From the NCBI GenBank assembly GCA_963780175.1, contig CAWAAT010000007.1, positions 1 to 64,000 on the forward strand: a stretch of DNA of 64,000 nucleotides, written 5' to 3'. The position numbers and the translations under genes were made by a program. This stretch comes from Brooklawnia sp963780175. Lineage in GTDB: Bacteria; Actinomycetota; Actinomycetes; Propionibacteriales; Propionibacteriaceae. The notes below the pieces were generated by a model that did not search any database, was not told the DNA's origin, and saw nothing but the letters and a program-made list of their open reading frames with translations. Below, piece by piece: positions 1-8,482 of this stretch (the first letter of the stretch is position 1; every line of letters starts with the position of its first letter).

Positions 1-27
1 CCTGTGTTGAGGCTACGTTGGTCTTCA

Positions 28-33
28 TAGGCT
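28..33 (+). promoter_or_regulatory. Putative -10 box (TAGGCT) for the aminotransferase gene
   Basis: TAGGCT is the commonest exact -10 hexamer in this window. Here it lies 38 nt before the GTG at 72, so this transcript would carry a short leader. No strong -35 is visible. Confidence 0.4.
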
Positions 34-71
34 GAATCCAGCAGCTCGCGTTCAACCGACGGGGACCAACT

Positions 72-1361
72 GTGAACAATCAGACACTGATCGACAGCTG
101 GCCCGCATCGTGGGCCGCCTGGCAGCGCAGCAAGAAGGTGCTGGGCGGTGGTGTGAGCACCGGCCTGCGAGCCTCGATGCCCCCGCATCCGCTGCATTTC
201 GCCTCTGCCAGCGGCTCGTCGATGACCGACATCGACGCCAACACCTACACCGATTATGTTTGCGCGTGGGGCCCGATCTTCCTCGGCCACTGCGATCCCC
301 GGGTGACCGAGGCGGTGAGCCGACAGGTGGGCCTGGGCGTCACCTTCGGCTCCAGCCACCACTGGGAGTACGAGGTGGCCGAACTCTTGGTCGACCTGCT
401 GGAAGGGGTGGACCGGGTGCTGTGGAGCAACACCGGCACCGAGGCTGTGATGTCTGCGCTGCGGCTCGCCCGGGGCGCCACCGGGCGGGAGAAGATCGTC
501 AAGTGCACCGGGCATTACCACGGGTGGCAGGACGCCGTCCTGGTGAACTATCGCGGGCCCGACGCCGACCAGGCCACCGCCCAAGTGCCGGGCACCCGGG
601 GCCAGTCACAGGCTGCCATGTCCAGCACCCTGGTCGCCGAGTATGACGTCGTCGACTCGGTTGAGGCTCTGCTCAGCAGTCGAACGGTGGCAGCAGTCAT
701 CGTGGAGCCGATCCTCATGAACAGCGGTGTGCTGCGTCCTCACGACGACTACCTGTCCCGATTGCGGGAGCTCTGCACGGACACCGGCACGGTGCTCATC
801 TTCGACGAGGTGATCACCGGCGTGCGCATGGGGCTGCATGGCGCCCAGAGCTGGACCGGCGTCCAACCAGACCTGAGCGTCTACGCCAAGGCGTTGGCCA
901 ACGGCTTCCCCCTCGCTGCGATTGCCGGTCGGGGTGACCTCATCGACCAGGTGACCCAGGGTGTCACACACGCCGGAACCTACAACGGCAATCCGGTGTC
1001 CCTGGCGGCTGCGCACGCGACACTGCGCGCCCTGATCGAGGATGCCCCCCACGACCGGGTCACCTCTCTCGCGGACCGACTGGCGGCCGGTTTCGCAGCC
1101 GCCATGGCCTCTGCGGGCGTCCAGGGCACCTCACATGCGGCGGGCTCCGTCGCGCAGGTGGCGCTCGGCATCGACCGGTTGGCCAGCTTTCACGACTACG
1201 TCCAGGCCGACTGGGGACGCTACGACAAGCTCCTGGTCGAGTTGCTCCGTCGCCACCAGTTCACCCTGCCCGGCGGACGCTGGTACCTGTCCGCCGCACA
1301 CACCGAGGAGCAGGTGGACACCACGATCGCAGCTTTCACCCAGGCGCTACAGGCGTTGTGA
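72..1361 (+). CDS. Class III aminotransferase, glutamate-1-semialdehyde aminotransferase-like
   Basis: PLP-dependent fold-type I aminotransferase of 429 residues, cytosolic. The N-terminal GGVSTGLR segment, the SNTGTEA motif that binds PLP phosphate, EPI...GVL, the FDEVITG strand holding the PLP-pyridine Asp, and the YAKALANG motif with the probable Schiff-base lysine (K273) appear in family order. The family includes HemL, but no heme gene is nearby and the sequence looks like the broader group of HemL-like aspartate/amino-sugar aminotransferases, so the substrate is unknown. The start is GTG, preceded by a GGGGA-like ribosome site. The gene stands alone; its downstream neighbour is convergent. 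Confidence 0.85.
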   Translation: MNNQTLIDSWPASWAAWQRSKKVLGGGVSTGLRASMPPHPLHFASASGSSMTDIDANTYTDYVCAWGPIFLGHCDPRVTEAVSRQVGLGVTFGSSHHWEYEVAELLVDLLEGVDRVLWSNTGTEAVMSALRLARGATGREKIVKCTGHYHGWQDAVLVNYRGPDADQATAQVPGTRGQSQAAMSSTLVAEYDVVDSVEALLSSRTVAAVIVEPILMNSGVLRPHDDYLSRLRELCTDTGTVLIFDEVITGVRMGLHGAQSWTGVQPDLSVYAKALANGFPLAAIAGRGDLIDQVTQGVTHAGTYNGNPVSLAAAHATLRALIEDAPHDRVTSLADRLAAGFAAAMASAGVQGTSHAAGSVAQVALGIDRLASFHDYVQADWGRYDKLLVELLRRHQFTLPGGRWYLSAAHTEEQVDTTIAAFTQALQAL

Positions 1362-1412
1362 CGACACCTGTGCCATGACGCGATCGCGCGTGCCAGACAC
1401 CCCCCAGTGACC

Positions 1413-1871
1413 TCAGGCCAGCGGCACGATCATCTCGGTCAGCAGTTCGTCGGGCGGTACCGTCCCGGGCTCGTTCAGGTAAACCTCCCTGACGGGGCCG
1501 GCCGGCTGGCGACCGCTGGCCGCGACCCACTCCATCAGGCGCTGCCAGGACGGCTCCACCTGATCGTAGGGCCCTCGGTGAAGCAGGGTCGCAGCCTCAC
1601 CACCGGGGAGTTCCTCAACACTGACGCCCTCACCCGCTGTCGCCCCGGGCAGCACGGGCATGCAGACCAGAAAGGTGAAGTCAGGGCCGGGGGGCTCCGG
1701 GTACTGGTTGAACGGCGGGCCCGCGAATTGCGCCCCACTCGCCTGGGCGTGCGCCATGAGTCGCTCGAACGCCTCAGCCATCCCCTGGCTGATATCGCCC
1801 GTCGCCACGTGCTGGTGAACCACGAGAGCCCACTGGGCCGACAACCTCTTGACGATCACTTCGTCGGACAT
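1413..1871 (-). CDS. GyrI-like / AraC effector-binding domain protein
   Basis: A 152-residue protein made only of the GyrI-like small-molecule binding fold (SOUL/AraC C-terminal effector domain). The order is an N-terminal VIVKRLSAQWALVVHQH strand, a central GPPFNQYPEPPGPDFTFLVCMPV stretch, the LPGGEAATLLHRGPYDQ motif typical of the family, and a C-terminal VYLNEPGTVPPDELLTEMIVPL. There is no DNA-binding domain, so it probably binds a ligand or cationic drug rather than acting as a regulator itself. ATG start after an AGAGAGG ribosome site about 7 nt upstream. The exact ligand cannot be inferred. Confidence 0.75.
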   Translation of the reverse strand: MSDEVIVKRLSAQWALVVHQHVATGDISQGMAEAFERLMAHAQASGAQFAGPPFNQYPEPPGPDFTFLVCMPVLPGATAGEGVSVEELPGGEAATLLHRGPYDQVEPSWQRLMEWVAASGRQPAGPVREVYLNEPGTVPPDELLTEMIVPLA

Positions 1872-1968
1872 GATGCTGCCTCTCTACCTGGATGCCTCCA
1901 TTGTGCGCGGCGGCCGACCCGGCGTCCGGGCCGTTGAGGTTTTCACCCCCACATCCGACAAGGTGACC

Positions 1969-2325
1969 TCAGCGGCCCTTGGACTCCTGCTGCTGCACCC
2001 GGAAGAGCACGACGCGGGTGATCAGATCCCGCGGCAGGGGCTGGTCGAGCTTCAGCTGAATGGCGCCCTTGCTGTGCTTGAGACCGAGTTCGTCCAACTC
2101 GGCAGCCACAAACTCCACCCCGTCGGGTCCGGGATAGAACCCGACGTGATTCTTCGCGGCAGCGAAATGCACCAGAGGTCCGTTCAGGGTAAAGGTGGGC
2201 ATCTGCCAGGACATGGTCTCCCCCGCCTGGGGCACGAGCGCGCGCACCAGGTCGGCCAGCTCTTCCATCAACTCGCGGTGGCGCCCGGTGTAGCGAGACA
2301 GATACTCATCGATCACGCACACCAT
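1969..2325 (-). CDS. DUF1801 (YdhG-like) domain protein
   Basis: A 118-residue cytosolic protein with the DUF1801 pattern: VIDEYLSRYTGRHRELMEELADLVR helix, a P.AGETMSWQMPTF motif, AAAKNHVGFYPGPDGVEF, then SKGAIQLKLDQPLPRDLI. The family is called iron chaperone/YdhG-like by analogy with frataxin, but its biochemistry is poorly established. I chose the ATG at 2325; a longer reading frame runs to 2397 but would invade the divergent SMP-30 gene. The two divergent start codons are only 18 bp apart. Confidence 0.7.
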   Translation of the reverse strand: MVCVIDEYLSRYTGRHRELMEELADLVRALVPQAGETMSWQMPTFTLNGPLVHFAAAKNHVGFYPGPDGVEFVAAELDELGLKHSKGAIQLKLDQPLPRDLITRVVLFRVQQQESKGR

Positions 2326-2330
2326 CGTAG

Positions 2331-2336
2331 TAGGGT
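2331..2336 (+). promoter_or_regulatory. Leaderless -10 box TAGGGT for the SMP-30 gene
   Basis: TAGGGT ends 6 nt before the ATG at 2343, placing transcription start at or within a base of the start codon. No Shine-Dalgarno is present. Confidence 0.6.
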
Positions 2337-2342
2337 CAACCC

Positions 2343-3209
2343 ATGCTCGAGCAGACGCTGACACCAGAAGCACTGCCCACCTCAATCCGGAGTTCACTAG
2401 GGGAAGGGCCGTGCTGGCAGGCAGATCGGTTGCACTGGGTCGACATCACAGGACGCCAGTTGCACTCCTCCACCCTGGACGGCAGCGAGGTCCGGTCGGT
2501 CGACCTGCCGCAGATGGCCGGATTCGTCGTCCCCCACGCCGACGGCGGCTGGGTGGCCGGTTTCCAGGACGGCCTGTGGCACAGTGATGCGAACCTCACC
2601 GAGTGGCGTCGACTCTGGGCTGCGTCCTACCCCCTCGAGACCCACCGGCTGAACGACGGCAAGACCGATCCGCAGGGCCGGGTGTGGTTCGGCTCGATGA
2701 CCTATGCGGAGCTGGACCCCGTCTCGGCCCTGTACCGTTACGACGCCAGCGGGGTGAGCGAGCAGATGGCGGGGGTCACCACGTCCAACGGGCTGGGCTG
2801 GTCACCCGACCAGCGCACCTTCTACTACACCGACTCGTTGCCGCGCGTCATCTGGGCGTTTGACTTCGACTCAGCCAATGGCGACATCTCCAATCCGCGG
2901 GTGTTCGCGCGCGACCCGGAGGGCTACCTGCCCGACGGTGGTGCCGTCGACGACGAGGGATGCTTCTGGTCGGCCAAGTGGAACGGCGGACGCGTCGTGC
3001 GGTACACCCCGGATGGGCGGATCGACCTGGTATGGCACCTCCCGGTCGCCAACCCGACCAGTTGCGCCTTCGTCGGCGCTGACCGGTCCGTGTTGGCAGT
3101 CACGACCGCTCAGGCGGTCGATCCGAGCCGCGCCCACGAACTCGACGGCGCCGTCCTGCTGATCCCGACCCACACCACGGGACCGGCGCCCACCCTGGCC
3201 CGGTTCTAG
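2343..3209 (+). CDS. SMP-30/gluconolactonase/LRE family protein
   Basis: A 288-residue six-bladed beta-propeller lactonase of the SMP-30/regucalcin family. Family signatures include SLGEGPCW with the metal-binding Glu near residue 21, HRLNDGKTDPQGRVWFGSM, GLGWSPDQRTFYYTDS and the PDGGAVDDEGCFWSA motif with the catalytic Asp. Members hydrolyse sugar lactones using a divalent metal; the actual lactone is unknown. No transport or sugar dehydrogenase gene accompanies it. Its stop codon overlaps the convergent dinB stop within a shared CTAG. Confidence 0.8.
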   Translation: MLEQTLTPEALPTSIRSSLGEGPCWQADRLHWVDITGRQLHSSTLDGSEVRSVDLPQMAGFVVPHADGGWVAGFQDGLWHSDANLTEWRRLWAASYPLETHRLNDGKTDPQGRVWFGSMTYAELDPVSALYRYDASGVSEQMAGVTTSNGLGWSPDQRTFYYTDSLPRVIWAFDFDSANGDISNPRVFARDPEGYLPDGGAVDDEGCFWSAKWNGGRVVRYTPDGRIDLVWHLPVANPTSCAFVGADRSVLAVTTAQAVDPSRAHELDGAVLLIPTHTTGPAPTLARF

Positions 3210-4561
3210 CCAGCATCCGGCTCCTCCACATCCCAGGCCATCGGCAACGGGCCGACCGGATGCAGCCCCGGATCGGCGGCCGGCAGCGTCCGAACCGGGC
3301 CGACCCCGGTCAGCCTTGCCTCGAACCGCACGGTGACCACCCCGAGGCCGGCCCCCCAGACCCAGCCTCGTCCGTGGGCGTCGTGTTCCACATCCATCCC
3401 GGCCAGCCAGGCATGCTCCAGCCCGTGGCGCCGCTTCATGCTCGGCACTCCGCGGACGACCTGCTCGTCGACAGGGTTGGGAGCCTCCGGCGCCCAGAAC
3501 AGCTCCTCCTGCGCGGCCGTGGTGAAGTTGGCCACCCCCACGCCCAGCAGCCGGACGCCTCCGGGTGTCTCCAACCCAGCCAGCAGATCCTGGGCCGCGG
3601 TCCTGATCCGTTCGAGGGAGTCGGTGGCTCCGTTCAGGGTCCGCGACCGCGTCCAGGTGGTGAAATCCCCTAGTCGCACCTTGATCGTCACGGTCCTGGC
3701 GAACAGTCCCGCCTTGCGCAGCCGCTCCGCAACCACCAGCGCGTCCTGGTCGATGACCGCCGCGATCTCGGCGTCGGCCACCAGGTTCTCGGCGAAGGTG
3801 TCCTCCACCGAGATCGACTTGACCTCTCGCGTCGCCTGAACCTCGCGGTCGTCGCGAGCGAAGGCCATCTCGTGCAGCGCCGCGCCAGCAGCAGATCCGA
3901 GTTCTCGGACTAGTTCCTTCTCCGAGGCTCGCTGAAGATCGGCCACCGTGGCGATCCCCAGACGCGACAACCTCTCCATGGTGGCCGGCCCCACTCCCGG
4001 CACGGCGCGCACCGGCAGGTCGGTGATCATCTGGAGTTCCGACCCGCTGGCCACGATGAGGTGGCCGTCCGGTTTGGCCTGTTCCGAGGCCAGTTTGGCG
4101 ATGAGCTTGCTGGATCCGACGCCAACTGAGGCGCTCAGTCCCTCGGTTCGTCGGGTCATCTCGGCACGAAGGTCGGCAATCAGCTGAGCCAACGCATGAA
4201 GATCGTCGGTCGCGATTCCGCCGGCCGCCAGGTCGACGTATGCCTCGTCGAGGCTGAGTGGCTCGACAACGGGGCTGTACTCGCGCAGCAACGCCATGAC
4301 GATGCGGCTCGACTGGCGGTAGGCGTCGAAGCGGCCCGCCAGGTAGGCGGCGTGCGGGGCGCGTCTGCGAGCCTCGGACGTTGACATGGCAGACCGGACG
4401 CCGAACACCCGTGCCTCATAGCTGGCGGTGGCGACCACCCCTCGTGCACCGATACCGCCGACGATCACCGGCTTGGCGCGCAGGGAAGGCTTGTCGCGCT
4501 GTTCGACGGACGCGTAGAACGCGTCCAGGTCGAGGTGCAGAACCGAAGGGCTGGGGCGCAT
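3206..4561 (-). CDS. dinB: DNA polymerase IV (Y-family translesion polymerase)
   Basis: A 451-residue Y-family polymerase for error-prone bypass of damaged bases. The first catalytic motif HLDLDAFYASVEQRD is at the N terminus (metal Asp near residue 11), the second, LSLDEAYVD, near residue 105, followed by the helix-hairpin-helix region (VPGVGPATMERLSRLGI) and a little-finger domain with the SVEDTF segment. The ATG at 4561 has a GAGGG ribosome site 6 nt upstream; a TTG two codons earlier is less likely. It is the last gene of the rph-rdgB-thyA-folA-maoC-dinB run, 14 nt after the MaoC-domain gene. Confidence 0.92.
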   Translation of the reverse strand: MRPSPSVLHLDLDAFYASVEQRDKPSLRAKPVIVGGIGARGVVATASYEARVFGVRSAMSTSEARRRAPHAAYLAGRFDAYRQSSRIVMALLREYSPVVEPLSLDEAYVDLAAGGIATDDLHALAQLIADLRAEMTRRTEGLSASVGVGSSKLIAKLASEQAKPDGHLIVASGSELQMITDLPVRAVPGVGPATMERLSRLGIATVADLQRASEKELVRELGSAAGAALHEMAFARDDREVQATREVKSISVEDTFAENLVADAEIAAVIDQDALVVAERLRKAGLFARTVTIKVRLGDFTTWTRSRTLNGATDSLERIRTAAQDLLAGLETPGGVRLLGVGVANFTTAAQEELFWAPEAPNPVDEQVVRGVPSMKRRHGLEHAWLAGMDVEHDAHGRGWVWGAGLGVVTVRFEARLTGVGPVRTLPAADPGLHPVGPLPMAWDVEEPDAG

Positions 4562-4575
4562 GATCAACCCTCAGA

Positions 4576-4998
4576 TCAGGGCAGCGGCCCGTCAAAGAAC
4601 TTCAGGATGTGGGTAGCCACCGCGCACAGGTCGCCTCGCTGGTTGTGGATCTCGATGCTCGCCCGGGTCTTCGCACTCGCCTGATCGATCTGGGTGATCG
4701 AGTACGTCACCGTCAGGGTGTCACCGATGAGTACCCCTGCCAGGAATCGCACTCGGTCGTAGCCGTAGCTGACGCACGCCTGGGCGGCCTTGGCCTGCAT
4801 CATGGTCGAGGTGCACGAGGCCAGGCTCAGGACCAGCATTCCATGAGCGATCCGTCCCCCGTACCTGGTGGTCCGGCCGTACTCCTCATTGACGTGGTTG
4901 GGCGACAGGTCGCCGGTGATACCGGCGAACAGGTAGACGTCGGACTCGGCAATGGTCTTGGAGAAGCTGACCGAATCGCCCACGACGAGGTTGATCAC
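4576..4998 (-). CDS. MaoC-domain (R)-enoyl-CoA hydratase-like protein
   Basis: A 140-residue single hot-dog-fold protein of the MaoC dehydratase family. The hydratase-2 motif is complete: DLSPNHVNEEYGRTTRYGGRIAHGML, with catalytic Asp and His about five residues apart. Family members hydrate (R)-enoyl-CoA or act as the dehydratase half of a fatty-acid pathway. The GTG start overlaps the folA stop by 4 nt (GTGA), so translation is probably coupled. Its place among nucleotide genes gives no substrate clue. Confidence 0.8.
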   Translation of the reverse strand: MINLVVGDSVSFSKTIAESDVYLFAGITGDLSPNHVNEEYGRTTRYGGRIAHGMLVLSLASCTSTMMQAKAAQACVSYGYDRVRFLAGVLIGDTLTVTYSITQIDQASAKTRASIEIHNQRGDLCAVATHILKFFDGPLP

Positions 4999-5495
4999 TT
5001 CAGTTGCCTCCGTTCATAGCGGACGAAGTCGAAGGGGCCCTTGGCTCTGCGAGAGACCTCCACCCATTCTTCAGGGTCCACCTTCGGCAGGACAACGCTG
5101 CCCGGCGCCACGTCATGAACCTCGGTGAGATCGAGTTCATCGAGCCGGTCCCAGGCCAGTGCGTAAACCTGGCCGCCACCGATGACGAAGCCGACCTCGC
5201 CGTCCAGTCTCGAGGCGACCTCGATGGCCTCCTCGAGGCTGGCCACGGCGTACCCCCGAGGCTGGCCGTCAACCCCCACCGGGAAGTCGAGCTTGTCCGG
5301 CTGCCGGGTGAGAACGATGCTGGCTCGACCTGGCAGCAGGCCCATCGCGTCGTGAGTCTTGCGTCCCATGATCAGCGGATGACCCGTGGTGACCCGCTTG
5401 AACCGGGCCCAGTCCTCTGCGAACTTGAACGGCTGGTCCTCTCCGTCCCCGATCACCCTGTTGCGGCCCACCACTGCGATTGCGATCAGCTTCAT
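4995..5495 (-). CDS. folA: Dihydrofolate reductase
   Basis: A 166-residue NADPH-dependent reductase making tetrahydrofolate. It opens with LIAIAVVGRNRVIGDGEDQPF, has the HPLIMGRKTHDAMG cofactor motif, FVIGGGQVYALAW and the LTEVHDVAPGSVVLPKVDPEEW C-terminal sheet. It lies 1 nt after thyA, the enzyme that consumes its product and regenerates dihydrofolate, the usual pairing. The ATG lacks a strong ribosome site, so coupling to thyA translation is likely. Confidence 0.93.
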   Translation of the reverse strand: MKLIAIAVVGRNRVIGDGEDQPFKFAEDWARFKRVTTGHPLIMGRKTHDAMGLLPGRASIVLTRQPDKLDFPVGVDGQPRGYAVASLEEAIEVASRLDGEVGFVIGGGQVYALAWDRLDELDLTEVHDVAPGSVVLPKVDPEEWVEVSRRAKGPFDFVRYERRQLK

Positions 5496-5496
5496 C

Positions 5497-6312
5497 TCAC
5501 ACCGCGATCGGGGCCTTGATCCCCGGGTGGGGATCGTAGTCGAGGACTTTCAGGTCGGCCAGCGTGAAACCGTCGATGCTGCGGACCTCCGGGTTCAACC
5601 AGAGCCTCGGCAGGGGACGTGGGGATCGGCTGAGCTGCTCGGCCACCTGGTCGAGGTGGTTGTCGTAGATGTGGACGTCCCCCAGGGTGTGCACGAACTC
5701 ACCCACCTCGAGGTCACACACCTGGGCGATCATGTGCGTCAGCGCCGCGTAGGACGCGATGTTGAACGGCACCCCGAGGAACAGGTCGGCGGAGCGCTGG
5801 TACAACTGGCAGCTCAACCGACCTCGACCGGACTCGTCGGCGGGCGGGGCGACGTAGAACTGGAAGAACGCGTGGCACGGCGGCAGCGCCATCTGCGGGA
5901 TCTGGCCGACGTTCCACGCCGACACGATGTGGCGACGGGAGTCCGGGTTGTGGCGGATCGCCTCGATGACCGCAGCGATCTGGTCGACGTGGCTGCCGTC
6001 CGGGGTGGGCCAACTGCGCCACTGGTAGCCGTAGATCGGGCCCAGTTCGCCGTCCGGATCGGCCCACTCGTCCCAGATGTGGATGTTGTTCTCCTGCAGC
6101 CAGGCGATGTTGGTGGATCCTGCGAGGAACCACAGCAGCTCACCGAAGATGCCCCTGGTGAACACCTTCTTGGTAGTCAGCAGCGGGAAACCCGCCTGCA
6201 GGTCGAAACGCATCTGGTGGCCGAAGACACTGCGCGTCCCGGTGCCGGTTCGGTCATCCTTGTGCACCCCGCGGTCCAGGACGTGAGTCAACAGGTCGAG
6301 ATACTGCTTCAT
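5497..6312 (-). CDS. thyA: Thymidylate synthase
   Basis: A 271-residue classical ThyA making dTMP from dUMP and methylene-tetrahydrofolate. Visible features are DRTGTGTRSVFGHQMRFDL (dUMP phosphate), the LLWFLAGSTN motif, LGPIYGYQWRSW, the catalytic Cys in ALPPCHAFFQF, and YQRSADLFLGVPFNIASYA. It overlaps the rdgB stop by 4 nt (ATGA). With folA it forms the standard thymidylate cycle, so a ThyX is not required. Confidence 0.95.
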   Translation of the reverse strand: MKQYLDLLTHVLDRGVHKDDRTGTGTRSVFGHQMRFDLQAGFPLLTTKKVFTRGIFGELLWFLAGSTNIAWLQENNIHIWDEWADPDGELGPIYGYQWRSWPTPDGSHVDQIAAVIEAIRHNPDSRRHIVSAWNVGQIPQMALPPCHAFFQFYVAPPADESGRGRLSCQLYQRSADLFLGVPFNIASYAALTHMIAQVCDLEVGEFVHTLGDVHIYDNHLDQVAEQLSRSPRPLPRLWLNPEVRSIDGFTLADLKVLDYDPHPGIKAPIAV

Positions 6313-6977
6313 GCCTCTCCAGGGTCAGGTTCGGCCCGCCTGGGGCCCTCGGGGCTCAACACCTCGCGTAGCACGGGAACCATGGCCCGGATAGCCTTGC
6401 CGCGGTGGCTGATGGCGTCCTTCTCGGCGCTGGTGAGTTCTGCGTTGGTGCGCTTCTTGCCCGACTCGGTCGCCGGCTGTTCGTCCGCCTTGAAGATGGG
6501 GTCATAACCGAATCCGCGAGCGCCCTTGGCAGCTTGCGCGATGACGCCGGGCATCTCGCCTCGCGTCGTGAACTCCCGACCGTCCGGCAGCACGAGGGCC
6601 AGCACGGCCACGAACGAGGCGGTCCGCCGCTCGGCAGGCACGTCCTCGATCTGGGCCAGCACGAGCTCCAGGTTGGCGACGTCCTCCTTAGCGGGGCCCG
6701 CCCAGCGGGAGGAGCGTACCCCCGGCATCTTGTTCAGCGCGTCCACGCACAACCCGGAGTCGTCGGCCAGGGCCGGCAGCCCCGTGTGGGCCGCCACCGC
6801 CCGCGCCTTGATGAGGGCGTTGCCCTCGAAAGTCCATTCGGTCTCGACAGGCTCGGGGAAGTCCTCGAAATCGCTGGAGCACAGCACCTCGATGTCCAGC
6901 CCCTGCTCGTCGAGGATTCGACAGAGCTCAGACATCTTCTTTCTGTTGCTGCTGGCCAACACCACCTGAGCTGCCAT
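6309..6977 (-). CDS. rdgB: RdgB/HAM1 non-canonical purine NTP pyrophosphatase
   Basis: A 222-residue house-cleaning enzyme hydrolysing ITP, dITP and XTP to monophosphates. It has the N-terminal VVLASSNRKKMSEL motif, LPALADDSGLCVDAL with the catalytic Asp, GVRSSRWAG, and GFGYDPIFKADEQ near the C terminus. The ATG at 6977 has an AAAGGAG ribosome site 6 nt upstream and overlaps the rph stop by one base (TGATG). The rph-rdgB pairing is widespread in bacteria. Confidence 0.92.
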   Translation of the reverse strand: MAAQVVLASSNRKKMSELCRILDEQGLDIEVLCSSDFEDFPEPVETEWTFEGNALIKARAVAAHTGLPALADDSGLCVDALNKMPGVRSSRWAGPAKEDVANLELVLAQIEDVPAERRTASFVAVLALVLPDGREFTTRGEMPGVIAQAAKGARGFGYDPIFKADEQPATESGKKRTNAELTSAEKDAISHRGKAIRAMVPVLREVLSPEGPRRAEPDPGEA

Positions 6978-7714
6978 CACAGTCTCCTTTCAGACAGGGC
7001 TTCGAACTGCAGCCTGGTGAGGTCGGCGCAGGCAGCCTGCCCCAGGTCAAGCAGGCCATCCAACTGCCCGCGATTGAACGGCACGCCTTCAGCGGTGCCC
7101 TGGACCTCGATGAACTCACCTGTTCCCGAGCAGACGATGTTCATGTCCACCTCCGCGGTCGAGTCTTCCGTGTAGCACAGGTCGACCATCGGTTGGCCGG
7201 CCACGATTCCCACGCTGATGGCTGCCACCGAACCTGTGAGCGGCTCACCGACGAGCAACCGGCGATCACGCAACCAGGACACCGCGTCCGACAAGGCGAC
7301 ATAGGCGCCAGTGATGGACGCGGTGCGAGTACCGCCGTCAGCCTGGAGGACGTCGCAGTCGATGACGATGGTGTTCTCCCCCAGCGCCGCGTAATCGATG
7401 ACGCCCCGCAGTGACCGGCCGATCAGCCGACTGATCTCGTGGGTCCGTCCACCAATGCGTCCCTTGCGGGACTCGCGGTCGTTGCGGGTGTTGGTGGCTC
7501 GCGGCAGCATCTCGTACTCGCTGGTCACCCACCCCAGCCCCGAGCCCTTGCGCCACCGGGGCACGCCAGGGGTCACCGAGGCTGCCACCAGCACCCTCGT
7601 GCGACCGAACTCCACCAGCACCGAACCCTCGGCGTGGTCGAGCCACCCTCGGGTGAACTTCACCTGCCGCAACTCGTCGGGGCGGCGTCCATCACTTCGC
7701 TCAGCAGTTGGCAC
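6977..7714 (-). CDS. rph: Ribonuclease PH
   Basis: A 245-residue phosphorolytic 3'-5' exoribonuclease that trims tRNA 3' ends. The core shows SDGRRPDELR, GSVLVEFGRTRVLVAASV, the RATNTRNDRESRKGRIGGRTHEISRLIGRSLR phosphate and RNA-binding stretch (positions about 86-117), ENTIVIDCDVLQADGGTRTASI, and EVDMNIVCSG. I placed the start at the GTG at 7714: it gives the usual family length and lies exactly 7 nt after a TAGTTT -10 box. A longer frame to 7798 adds only unlike residues. It heads a six-gene run. Confidence 0.92.
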   Translation of the reverse strand: MPTAERSDGRRPDELRQVKFTRGWLDHAEGSVLVEFGRTRVLVAASVTPGVPRWRKGSGLGWVTSEYEMLPRATNTRNDRESRKGRIGGRTHEISRLIGRSLRGVIDYAALGENTIVIDCDVLQADGGTRTASITGAYVALSDAVSWLRDRRLLVGEPLTGSVAAISVGIVAGQPMVDLCYTEDSTAEVDMNIVCSGTGEFIEVQGTAEGVPFNRGQLDGLLDLGQAACADLTRLQFEALSERRL

Positions 7715-7721
7715 GCCCACC

Positions 7722-7727
7722 AAACTA
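7722..7727 (-). promoter_or_regulatory. Leaderless -10 box TAGTTT for rph
   Basis: TAGTTT is separated by 7 nt from the GTG at 7714. This single promoter could drive the whole rph-to-dinB run, whose genes overlap or are at most 14 nt apart. Confidence 0.6.
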
Positions 7728-7777
7728 CCCCCAGAGTCGTAGACCGGCCGACCACGCCAACCGCGGACATGCCAAGG

Positions 7778-7815
7778 CCGGCCGGTCGATCCCTCCACGG
7801 ATCGACCGACCGGCC
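7778..7815 (-). terminator. Hairpin terminator downstream of lutC
   Basis: A 9-bp perfect stem GGTCGATCC/GGATCGACC with a 6-nt loop (7784-7807) and partly complementary GGCC-rich flanks. It sits between the lutC stop and the rph start, and ends the lctP-lutABC transcript. No U-tract. Confidence 0.55.
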
Positions 7816-7825
7816 CTGAGTCACG

Positions 7826-8482
7826 TCACTTGACGATGATCACGTGCAGGGTCCTGGGACCGTGCACACCCTCGACCCGCCTCAGCTCGATGTCGCTGGT
7901 GGCGCTCGGGCCGCTGATCCAGGTCAGAGGCTGACCATTGAACACCGACGCCTTAAGCCTGGCGACCGCCTCCGGAACACCGGACACCACCTGATCAGCC
8001 CGGATCACGCAGACGTGCACGTCAGGTACCAGGCTGAGCGCCCGCCGGCCTTGATCGTCCGAATGGTCCAGGACGATCGTCCCGGTCTCAGCTGCGCCCA
8101 CCGCCGAAGCGGTGACCACTGCGTCCAACTCGTTGAGCTGGCTGTTGCTCAGCGGCGCGTCGCTCTGATCGACAACCAGCTTGATACCTGCCTTGCTGAT
8201 CGCAGCCTTCCAGGAGGCGTCCAGACCGGGCGGGGCAACGCAGGATGTCACGGCGTGCGACGTGAGAGCTTCGGCGATCTTCTCCGGCACGGCCTCGAGC
8301 GAGCACTCGACAACCCCTGCCTTGTAATCGGCCACTCGCTCCGCGAACGTGCCCAGCACGTCCTTGACATTCACCGGCTGGCCGTGGCGCCACTTCACCG
8401 GAGCATCCGTCTCGATGTCGCCTGGCGGAACGTCGCGCAGCGCAGTGCGCACCTTGGCCAGGATCTCGTCCTTCGCGCTCAC
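7826..8482 (-). CDS. lutC: Lactate utilisation protein C (LUD domain)
   Basis: A 218-residue LUD-domain protein, third component of the LutABC L-lactate oxidation complex that converts lactate to pyruvate. Family features include SAKDEILAKVRTAL at the N terminus, the SAVGAAETGTIVLDHS motif, and the ISGPSATSDIELRRVEGVHGPR C-terminal signature. I chose the GTG at 8482 because it overlaps the lutB stop as GTGA; an upstream GTG would extend the protein into lutB by ten codons. Confidence 0.88.
   Translation of the reverse strand: MSAKDEILAKVRTALRDVPPGDIETDAPVKWRHGQPVNVKDVLGTFAERVADYKAGVVECSLEAVPEKIAEALTSHAVTSCVAPPGLDASWKAAISKAGIKLVVDQSDAPLSNSQLNELDAVVTASAVGAAETGTIVLDHSDDQGRRALSLVPDVHVCVIRADQVVSGVPEAVARLKASVFNGQPLTWISGPSATSDIELRRVEGVHGPRTLHVIIVK

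Noticed and set aside
5386..6507. A 373-codon plus-strand frame opposite folA, thyA and rdgB
   Set aside because: It spans three recognised genes on the other strand and has no recognisable domain.
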